Assembly: GCF_905220365.1 (NCBI RefSeq)
Contig: NC_061127.1
Coordinates: 9,796,001 to 9,860,000 of the forward strand
Reading direction: 5' to 3'
Source: Vanessa cardui
Lineage: Eukaryota > Arthropoda > Insecta > Lepidoptera > Nymphalidae
Length of the DNA: 64,000 bases
The position numbers and the translations under genes are program-made. Shown piece after piece: positions 54,461 through 64,000 of this stretch; position 1 is the stretch's first letter, and each line of letters starts with the position of its first letter. Under the pieces are notes generated by a model that was given only the letters and a program-made list of their open reading frames with translations, ran no database searches and was not told the DNA's origin.

Positions 54461-55935
54461 AGAACAGTTGCTAACATGTCCCGATTGGACAATACAGCCG
54501 CTGCGTTGCTTTACTGCCAATTGGCAAATCGCACAACTAGGGCCGTCTTAGCTTACACGAGACGGGAATATAAAAAAAAAAAAACAAATACAAAAGTAGA
54601 AAAATTAAACACAAATATAAAACAAGGAAAGTTTTTTGCAGCGCTGCCTCGACTTGTGGAGTCTTAGGTTAAGATTCGCGTGTTCCATTCGGCGGACTTT
54701 TCGACTTGAAATCGTTTTAAACTTTTCGAATTCACTTTAGAAAACGTAGAAGCACTGCAAGTGTAATTTAAAAGGCGCAAATAGTGTGATAATTGACTAT
54801 TAAAATATCATTTCGATTAATTAGTCCTGTCATAATCACATGAGCTAAGTCAAATCGGTCTCATCGCTTTAAATACTCTTTAATGTAATTTATGATGGTG
54901 GTCATATATTTCAGTTGTGTCACAAATCATATTATGATAACGGCCGGAGTGGTCATGCGGCGACCCGAGGATGACTAATGTTCACAATTAACTCGGAAAT
55001 CGGGTCGAACTCGGGTCCTTTCTGTTTACTTTTTCGCGAGCTTGGATTATACATAAATATTTGCGGCCCGGTGTCAACGATGTATGTTATTTATTTGTTT
55101 AGGGATACATTAATATACTTTAGGGTTACAATATATCGAATAGTAATAAATATTTGATACTAAATCCCATAAACGAAAACCATAATAAGGCACGCGAATA
55201 GCTTATAAATTCGCGGTTTGACGCGTTATTCGCGCTTGATATTCCTTTGAGATACTTTCTAACAGTTATAAGTTATAGCATGAATGTATTCATTTCTTTT
55301 TTTTTATGCCAAACTTATTTTGGGGGTTGCATTGATTCGAATGTCATGACGGTGTGTAAATGACGTTTTATTATGTAATCATGCTACCCTTTACCAATAC
55401 CTCTACCAATGCTACTCTAGAGAAACATGTAGACCTTGTGTTTCCGTGGCGAGTATGTTATATAATTCCTTTTTGAATTGGTACGTATTTACCAAACCAA
55501 TAGCAAATTTCCTTGAATGCACGTATGCATGGAGTCAGTTTCAATCAATTTTCTTGCAGTGTTTGTGTCTCTGCGTTATATCAAATAAATGGCTTAAATA
55601 GCGAATTAAGATATTATTATTTTTTGCCGAGTTATTTCTATAATAAATTATAATTAACATAACACATTAATTGTTCTGCATAATTTTAAATTACCAACCA
55701 CAGAAGGCAATTAAAATTTTAATACTGAAATTTCGATTATGATACCTGCCTAGATACATTTTTTATGACATCTGTGTATGTATATACAGTTGGATAAAGA
55801 AAGGGGAAGACCAATGAAACAATGGATGGATTGTGTGAAAGATAATATGGCTGGAAAGAATGTCGTCAGATAGGGAAGTATGGAAGAAGAAGACATGATA
55901 TAAGGGCAGGAGGATGATGATGACATAAGCAGACA
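54461..55935. other. AT-rich stretch without a supported gene
   Basis: A 69-codon ORF (54458-54667) is Lys-rich from an A-run and unrecognised. A GC-richer patch near 54945-55025 (CGGCCGGAGTGGTCATGCGG) resembles a worn tRNA-headed repeat. Confidence 0.35.
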
Positions 55936-55939
55936 GACG

Positions 55940-56140
55940 CGCAAATGGGCCACCTGATTAATTGGTCACTACGGCCCTTGGAAAAAAGCTTTGCGAGAGA
56001 GATTGACCATTCCTTACAAAGTCCTTTACAAACCTTGGAAACTAAGATGTTATAAACATTTCGATTGGGTATTGGGTATGTAGTTATACTTACTAACTCA
56101 CCCTTAAACTAGAACAAAAAAAACTAAGTACCTATAGCGG
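55940..56140 (-). repeat. Short dispersed repeat, family A, minus strand
   Basis: GCAAATGGGCCACCTGATTA, TTGGTCACTACGGCCC, AACCTTGGAAACTAAGATGT and CTAACTCACCCTTAAAC keep the order. Confidence 0.6.
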
Positions 56141-57020
56141 TTTCGTAGAATACATTAACTTATTAACGGTTCAATCAACAATTGTGTGAAGATTTGATGA
56201 CACTGGCTTGAGGCTATGGAAGTTAGTTGGACGGAGGCGACACTAACGTCACTAATAATACTGAAAAACAGATGTATGATGTGTTGTCATAAATGTTTCC
56301 AAGATATCAGATGAATATTTTCTAACTTGCAACAATGTAAATTTGAGGTATACCAACTTTTTTGTGCAATTAGTAACAAATGATTAAAATTAAAAAAAAC
56401 ATTGGATATTGACAATATTGTTGAATACTTATTGAACTTGGCTTGACACGCTACCGCGTTTATGACATTTAGAACATTTATGAAAGCACGTCACTGATTG
56501 ATTGTCTAATAAATTAACCGTCATAAATAAGAAACTCTCGAATGAGCCTTTAAGAAAGGTCTTTGAAATCGTTCATGTGATTTTCCCGTAAAATAATTCA
56601 GATATCTTAAAGTATCACAAATACTTAACCATAAATTGTGAACCTTGAGGAAGTTTATTTCACGGTATTAAGGGCCAAGAAACCACAATAAGACCCGAAC
56701 AAAGATGAAAACAAAACGACGAAAGAAATTAGATTCCTTTCGTAGACTGCGATTCTCTTTCCGCTCGTTTAATCGGTGTAATAATATAAATGTTTTTGAC
56801 GAAAATATACAGAATATTTTTAATATCCTCGAGCAACGTTGTTCGGGTTCTTGAAACGTTAAAGTATAATAACGTTTGCGTTGTACTTTGTATTCATATT
56901 ATGGAAAAAATGTTTTATAAGTTATTTCCTTGAGATTCGAAAACTATTTATGCACTTGTAAAAATAACTATTTTTAAATTGTAAAAGTTTGTTTGTATTC
57001 TTGATTGTACACCACAAAGA
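56141..57020. other. AT-rich stretch, nothing recognised
   Basis: No frame or repeat could be supported up to the left edge of the tandem duplication. Confidence 0.45.
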
Positions 57021-58582
57021 AAAATAAATTATACATAGATTTGGCCTTAATAGAACAGGCGTACAATTTATACGCTACATAGAGATTTCTTCCAGGCAAC
57101 CAACGGTGTCAGTTAGGATAGCTTATAAAATATGAGGTGAGTGGTGCTGTAATAATAAATAAAATTATAAAAGTGTTTAGGTCCGCAATTTGGCGGCCAA
57201 AATCAATGCAAACTAACTCCGAAAGGTATATTACGAGTAGCGAACAGGTAAAAAATTGTATTCTTTGAACCCTCAGTCTCCCGATACGGTAAGACGTGAA
57301 CGTGACCAGATGGAGTCGAGAAGATGGATTTCGAGATCAGGCTTTAAATATTCCTTAGACCAACGACGGCTTTTTATAATGATGACACTGTTTCTTTTCT
57401 ATATGTTGTGGTTTTATATATATTAGTATTGATAACGTAGTATACTACTTGTTTTTTAGACTATTTTTAAATATTAATATTCAAAAGCGAATTATTTTGC
57501 TTTTTTTACAATATAATTAGAATCATATTACTTACCAGGCAGATGAAAGAAATCTTTTATAGACATTTAATTTGTAATTCGTGTTTTTACTATTTTTATT
57601 AACAGTATTAATACAGACAATTGACACTACGTACAGATAAATAACAAACAAAAGAGTTTGTATTGACGGTTCATTAAATTATCTCCCTGTTCTCATTCTA
57701 TTAAAAAAAAAAAAACGATACACATAAATCTACGTCACGAGTTGTCATTAATTCCATTGTCATTATAATATATTTCGGCCGCTGTTTATCCGTGTTTAAT
57801 TAGTTTGTTGACGTTTGTAGTTATTGCTTGATTACATAACACGTGTACGTATGTATGTTTGCGCTAGACATTGTACAAATTGCTGGAAAACAAAGCTTTG
57901 ATTAACATCGAAGCCTTTTTATGGTTGAATACATTTTATATTTTCATGTTAAAATACGATCGATTTAAATATTGCATGAAAATAGTGCATTAATATGTAA
58001 TATACGTGCTACTTAAAATTTATCGGTTATAACAAAATGTTGTTCATAAAACTAGCGGTATGCAAAATAAATTGTGTTTAATTTTTGTGCGAATAATTGC
58101 ATTCGATTATTAAACTCCTCTCATAATTGATATAGATGTAGGAATTGTAAAATTCCTGAATTGAAAAAATTTAAAATTCGAATATTTTTTTAGTTTTTTT
58201 TTTATTCAATGCTAGAATTAGATTCGTGGAAGATAAGTATATAGATTTTATTTATATAAAACAATATTTACTTTTTACTTTTAATTTTTTGAATATATAA
58301 AGTATATAAGAATTTAAAATGATGCACATTAGTATGATTCTAAATAATTAAATGTGTCTTAATTCTAAATACATATTTTATATTAAAACATAAACATTAA
58401 TTTATATTTTATTTTTAGTGGAACAACAAAAGACACAGTATCACACTAAAATAAATAAAAAGTAAAATTTTGAGATTAATAAAATAGTTATTAAGAAATC
58501 ATTTTGTATAACTAGTTTGACTTCCCCAGTTTTTGTCTGATTCTTTCAAATTAAATGTGTACGAAAAGATTTTTATTTTTTA

Positions 58583-58679
58583 CAGCCATCTTCGACTTGT
58601 GTCTTATAATTGGTCTAGCAATTAGCTTCGGTACATGTCTGATGTCCGCGAAACCGCAGAATCTACAAATTACACTTTG
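58583..58679 (+). other. Acceptor-preceded hydrophobic ORF, copy 1
   Basis: TTTTTTACAG is followed by an open frame reading IFDLCLIIGLAISFGTCLMS and ending in TGA after 30 codons. The counterpart in copy 2 is altered by an inversion. It might be a worn terminal exon; evidence is thin. Confidence 0.15.
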
Positions 58680-58999
58680 ATTTATTGCCACTTATTAGTG
58701 ATACAAACAGTTTAAGCATTATGTATTAGAAGTTATTATATAGATACTATATTTACTATAACCATAGTTTCCATCGAAAAATAAAGAATTTTTCTTGTGC
58801 TTATTTTTAATTCTGGAAGTACCTGTACATAGTACAATATTCGCCTAGATAATATTGAAATGTATTTTATTTTTATTTTAGTTTGATTAATATTTACTGT
58901 ATCTTTTATTGGTTTTACTACTGAAAATAAGATATAAATTAATGTTTATGAAATACATAAATAATACATAATGTTATTTGTTTTACGTTTGGTCAGCAT

Positions 59000-59190
59000 C
59001 GCCCACAAACATTGACCTGTAAGAATTAATAACCATTCCTTTCAACACACCAATCGCTACCGACCTATGGGAGGTACGGTGTTATGTCCCTAATGGGTGT
59101 AGTTACACTGGCTCACTTGCCCGTCAAATCGGAACACAATAATACTAACCATTGTTGTTTGACAGTAGAATGTATAATACTACCACCCAC
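59000..59190 (-). repeat. Family A repeat inside duplication copy 1
   Basis: CCAATCGCTACCGACCTATG, GTAGTTACACTGGCTCACTT, CATTGTTGTTTGACAGTAGA and ACTACCACCCACTATG are in complementary order. Its presence in both copies dates it before the duplication. Confidence 0.7.
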
Positions 59191-60838
59191 TATGTACGAT
59201 ATGTTTGTGCTTTAAAAAATGATAAATTGTATCATAAAATAAATTATACATAGATTTGGCCTTAATAGAACAGGCGTACAATTTATACGCTACATAGAGA
59301 TTTCTTCCAGGCAACCAACGGTGTCAGTTAGGATAGTTTATAAAATATGAGGTGAGTGGTGCTGTAATAATAAATAAAATTATAAAAGTGTTTAGGTCCG
59401 CAACTTGGCGGCCAAAATCAATGCAAACTAACTCCGAAAGGTATATTACGAGTAGCGAACAGGTAAAAAAATGTATTCTTTGAACCCTCAGTCTCCCGAT
59501 ACGGTAAGACGTGAACGTGACCAGATGGAGTCGAGAAGATGGACTTCGAGATCAGGCTTTAAATATTCCTTAGACCAACGACGGCTTTTTATAATGATGA
59601 CACTGTTTCTTTTCTATATGTTGTGGATTTATATATATTAGTATTGATAACGTAGTATACTACTTGTTTTTTAGACTATTTTTAAATATTAATATTCAAA
59701 AGCGAATTATTTTGCTTTTTTTACAATATAATTAGAATCATATTACTTACGAGGCAGATGAAAGAAATCTTTTATAGACATTTAATTTGTAATTCAGTTT
59801 TTTATTATTTTTATTAACAGTATTAATACAGACAATTGACAGTATGTACAGATAAATAACAAAATAACAAACAAAAGAGTTTGTATTGACGGTTCACTAA
59901 ATTATCTTCCTGGTCTCATTCTATTAAAAAAAAAAAACGATACACATAAATCGACGTCACGAGTTGTCATTATAATACATTTCGGCCGCTGTTTATCCGT
60001 GTTTAATTAGTTTGTTGACGTTTGTAGTTATTGCTTGATTACATAACACGTGTACGTATGTATGTTTGCGCTAGACATTGTACAAATTGCTGGAAAACAA
60101 AGCTTTGATTAATATCGAAGCCTTTTTATGGTTGAATACATTTTATATTTTCATGTTAAAATACAATCGATTTAAATATTGCATGAAAATAGTGCATTAA
60201 TATGTAATATACGTGCTACTTAAAATTTATCGGTTATAACAAAATGTTGTTCATAAAACTAGCGGTATGCAAAATAAATTGTGTTTAATTTTTGTGCGAA
60301 TAATAACATTCGATTTTTAAATACCTCTCATAATTGATATAGATGTAGGAATTGTAAAATTTCTGAATTTAAAAATTTAAAATTCGATTTTTTTTTTTTT
60401 TTTATTCAATGCTAGAATTAGATTCGCGGAAAATAAGTAGGTATATAGATTTTATTTATATAAAACAATATTTACTTTTTACTTTTATTTTTTGAATATG
60501 AAAGTAGGTATATCTTTGTTTTATTGCGAGAATTGAAAATGATGCAGTTTAGTATGATACTAAATAATTAAATATGTCTTACTTATTTTATATTAAAACA
60601 TAAACATTAATTTATATTTTATTTTCAGTGGAACAACCAACAAAAGATACTGTATCACACTAAAATTAAAAATATAAAATTTAATATATTAATAAAATAG
60701 TTATTAATAAATCATTTTGTATAACTAGTTTGACTTGCCTAGTTCTTGTCTGATTCTTTCAAAATAAATGTATACGTAAACATTTTTAATTTTTACAGCC
60801 ATCTTCGACTTGTGTCTTATAATTGGTCTAGCAATTAG

Positions 60839-60870
60839 CATCAGACATGTACCGAAGTACATGTCTGATG
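60839..60870. repeat. Inverted duplication unique to copy 2
   Basis: CATCAGACATGTAC and the later GTACATGTCTGATG are complementary. Copy 1 has only CTTCGGTACATGTCTGATG here. Confidence 0.9.
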
Positions 60871-61219
60871 TCCGCGAAACCGCAGAATCAACAAATTACA
60901 CTTTGATTTATTGTCACTTATTAGTGATACAAACAGTTTAAACATTATGTATTAGAAGTTATTATATAGATACTATATTTACTATAACCATAGTTTCCAT
61001 CGAAAAATAAAGAATGTTTTTTGTGCTTATTTTTAATTCTGGAAGTACCTGTACATAGTACAATATTCGCCTAGATAATATTGAAATGTATTTTATTTTT
61101 ATTTTAGTTTGATTAATATTTACTGTATCTTTTATTGGTTTTACTACTGAAAATAAGATATAAATTAATGTTTATGAAATACATAAATAATACATAATGT
61201 TATTTGCTTTACGTTTGGT

Positions 61220-61415
61220 CAGCATCGCCCACAAACATTGACCTGTAAGAATTAATAACCATTCCTTTCAACACACCAATCGCTACCGACCTATGGGAGG
61301 TACGGTGTTATGTCCCTAATGGGTGTAGTTACACTGGCTCACTTGCCCGTCAAATCGGAACACAATAATACTAACCATTGTTGTTTGACAGTAGAATGTA
61401 TAATACTACCACCCA
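61220..61415 (-). repeat. Family A repeat inside duplication copy 2
   Basis: It is the counterpart of 59000-59190, with essentially the same sequence. Confidence 0.7.
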
Positions 61416-61466
61416 CTATGTACGATATGTTTGTGCTTTAAAAAATGATAAATTGTATCATAAAAT

Positions 61467-62577
61467 CGTCATATTAATATTGTTTAACTTAGTAATTACC
61501 ACCAAGTTCTGGAGGGAGTGAGGGACAGATTTCAGGTAAAGATATAAGCTATATATTTAGATCTTATTAATGTCTCTGTTTTGGGAAAACAATTTCATAA
61601 AAATTAACATCGAAATGAATCCGATTTTTTCTTCTGGGTTGATCATTCCTGTCAGAATAAATTATATAAATGTGATTACACTTTCTATAATTAGCCCGCG
61701 GAGTCAAATTAGAAAGAGGAAAATGAAACAGACGAAGCCGACAGAGATATAGAGGAAGGTTTTCTTTTAGAAAATAATACAATTTTTAAGCATTTCCCTT
61801 TCAACGAAATTAAGTGACGCGTTCGTGATAACAATTTTTCCGGAAATATTTCGGAAGGGACTCTAAGTCTAATTTCGTTCGATGTCGCTTCGAAAATAAT
61901 TTTTGTCTTATTTAATTTCGAAAATTTAATTTATATTTTGATTAAATTCTAAATAAGGAAAACAAATGAATCTCGTCGAGTAATTATTGATGAAAGAAAA
62001 ACGCGTATGGAATAATTGAATATTTAACATCAATGTTGTGTAATAACTTACTATAACGCATTGAATGCCTAATTGGTATAAATTCTAGATTATTAAAAAT
62101 CTCAATTGCGACATGGAGATTGGGAGTTGGGAGTTAACTATTATTAGTCGAATTGGGGGAATTCTACTAATATAACACTCTCGATTCTCGATTCTTCGAC
62201 CAACATCGTCTTTTTCTCAATAATGTACATCAGCTTAATCGTACTCATTTATATACATATGTTCCCAATTAAATTCCACTCCTGCGACCGAACCAAAACT
62301 GGATTGTTATGTTGGAAAGTAGAAAAGCGGCTCAACGGCAACGATACCTATTAATTGGAATAAAATGGTCTGTAGTGGAATTGACGCACTGTCCGTGTCT
62401 TTGCCGTACAATCAAATTATGACAGACATAGTTAATATTTGTGTCTTTAATATAAATATGGCCAAAAACGTACATTTTATTATATATTTTTTTATGATAA
62501 GTTTATATGCAGTTGTAAAAATAGTAGTTCCGCGGCGAATTGTTTATTAACGTATAAGCAGAACAATAGTATCTATT
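61467..62577. other. AT-rich stretch without a supported gene
   Basis: ORFs of 60-71 codons at 61567-61782 and 62365-62550 show no family features. Confidence 0.45.
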
Positions 62578-62875
62578 TACTTGGTGGTAGGGCTTTGTGT
62601 AAGCTCGTCTGGTGGGTAGGTACCACTCATTCATCAGTTATTCTACCGCCAAATAACAGTACTCACTACTGTTGTATTCCGGTTTGAAAGGTGAGTGAGC
62701 CAGTGTTAGTGAGCTACAGGCCCAAGGGGCATAACATCTTAGTTCCCAAGGTTGGTGGCGCATTGACGATGTAAGGAATATGTAGTTAATATTTCTTACA
62801 TTGTTTATGGGTGATGTTGACCACTTACCATCAGGTGGCCCATATAATCGTCCGTCAACCTATACCATAAAAAAT
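62578..62875 (+). repeat. Short dispersed repeat, family A, complete
   Basis: TACTTGGTGGTAGGGCTTTG, AAATAACAGTACTCACTACT, AAGGTTGGTGGCGCATTGAC, CCATCAGGTGGCCCATATAA and CCATAAAAAA are present, giving a 3' end equal to that of the LINE at 9536. Confidence 0.85.
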
Positions 62876-64000
62876 CTAATGTATAATTTTAATTGTTTTT
62901 AACTTAAAACAATTAAGTAATTGAATTATTTTTTGATATTTTTGAATGTATTTGATTACATTGGTTAGCTGTAGCAAAACATTAGCTATTGGCGAAACTG
63001 TGTTCCAGAAACAAATATAAATTCTATCCGAATTCAATTTGACGGTACAATAGTTTTCATAATGAAAACCATTATAAAAACAGTTATAACTGGGTGTCTC
63101 TTGGTTTCAATATACATATATCTAAATAACTTTTTAAAATATTAGAGCAATTTGACAAAGCGACCCGTTTCAGTCAAACGCTCAACAACGCAGAACGAGT
63201 GAAATGTTGCCGATAAAAAAATGCTCGACGCGTATCCGAGCGGTTAGCGATATCTCACGACGGTGGGCACCTGTCGGGTACATTCGGCTTTTCAGGCGAA
63301 CACATACTTTTGTTTCGTCACATACATCTCCTGTATTATTCAACTGGAAGACCTATTAAGTAATATTATTATAATTATTAGTTTTTATTTCGAACACTAT
63401 TGAGTTTCGAAATTCATAAATCGAATTCATAAATAATTCATTGACGTATTAAGTTATAATGTATTGATATGTGAAGCAGAGGAGAAGAGCTACGAGTATA
63501 TAGAGAAGACAGCAAAACTGTAAATGTGTTTATAATTTCACGTAAAGTTAGTTAGAAAGTAATATATTGTTACGATTAAATAATATTTATTAATAAATAT
63601 TAATTATAAGAAGAAGAACATAGACGAGACAATTAAATAAATTAAAAAAGAAAATAAGAATAATCAGACATGTAACTTTTTTTAAATATCTTATTTGGAA
63701 TTTGAAACTCTGATTATTTGTTATAAATTAATTTGTCTATTATGTTACTTTCCCTCCCAAAACATAAAACATATCAGGCCGTAAACAAAACAAAAAAAAA
63801 TACGCAAACGTAAAGTAAAAACAATGAAACGAATTCCCAACTAAACGATTCACGTTTCTATCATGCAATGGAAGAAGTATGAATCACAACAACTTCGCTA
63901 TACAGTAGAGGGTTAGACCACTTTACAAGATTTAGGGTTTATAGCGCACGATGGCGTCTATGCGGGGGGTTGTAATTACCAGTGGTAGCGCAATGGGGTG
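62876..64000. other. AT-rich right end, nothing firm
   Basis: A CpG-richer patch lies at 63165-63310. The last 40 bp (AGTGGTAGCGCAATGGGGTG) resemble the head of another SINE cut by the window edge. Confidence 0.35.
63165..63205 (+). promoter_or_regulatory. Possible TATA-less core promoter
   Basis: TTTCAGTCAAACGC contains the arthropod initiator TCAGTC (A at 63172). AGAACGAGTG about 20 bp on resembles a downstream motif-ten-like element. A CpG-rich leader follows. No coding exon is visible before the window ends. Confidence 0.2.

Larger units (their letters stand above)
57021..59235 (+). repeat. 2.2-kb tandem duplication, copy 1
   Basis: It starts AAAATAAATTATACATAGAT and ends just before the same words at 59236. 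It contains CAGGCAACCAACGGTGTCAG, GAACCCTCAGTCTCCCGATA, a minus-strand family A repeat at its right end, and no supported gene. Confidence 0.9.
59236..61466 (+). repeat. 2.2-kb tandem duplication, copy 2
   Basis: It follows copy 1 with no spacer, same orientation. Differences are scattered substitutions, short indels, a longer T-run near 60390, and an inverted insert at 60839-60870. Confidence 0.9.

Noticed and set aside
63206..63280. tRNA-like sequence (GTATCCGAGCGGTTAGCGA)
   Set aside because: The A-box-like start has no matching B box at the right distance.

Overview
The window is nuclear DNA of a lepidopteran, most likely a butterfly. It is AT-rich, has GT-AG introns, and is packed with repeats I recognise from butterfly genomes: a tRNA-headed SINE of the Metulj type, a Jockey/CR1-group LINE, and several short dispersed families. 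Species and chromosome cannot be read from the sequence.

One conventional protein-coding gene is supported. It lies on the + strand from 32,877 to 45,107 and encodes a glycosyltransferase of family 92 (GT92, formerly DUF23). Six exons with canonical splice sites give 373 residues up to a stop codon. The N-terminal exon or exons were not found upstream. Its introns carry an LTR pair, SINEs, a 201-bp duplication and a foldback MITE. Two minus-strand ORFs near 28.8-29.9 kb and one acceptor-preceded ORF near 27 kb are weak extra coding candidates.

Layout. 0.2-4.1 kb: SINEs, one of them split by a 3.1-kb hAT-like element that carries a decayed LINE and a smaller TIR element. 4.39-6.40 kb: three identical 594-bp LTRs around a 222-bp interior whose two ends are footprints of two different tRNAs facing opposite ways. 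9.5-12.7 kb: a nearly complete LINE inserted in a SINE with a 10-bp target duplication. 13-32 kb: mostly AT-rich DNA with dispersed repeats and one CpG-rich patch near 17.4-17.9 kb. 32.9-45.1 kb: the GT92 gene. 45-50 kb: repeat-poor AT-rich DNA that may hold its 3' UTR. 50-55 kb: a mariner relic, short repeats, a 727-bp retroelement with an 11-bp TSD and a hAT MITE. 57.0-61.5 kb: a 2.2-kb tandem duplication. The right end is AT-rich with a possible core promoter near 63.17 kb.

Two themes recur. Insertions are nested and keep readable target-site duplications, so their order can be reconstructed. At least four short inverted duplications (15.8, 38.0, 52.6 and 60.8 kb) look like DNA-synthesis template switches, because each is a reverse-complement copy of sequence that relatives carry only once. 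The most unusual object is the triple-LTR locus at 4.4-6.4 kb.
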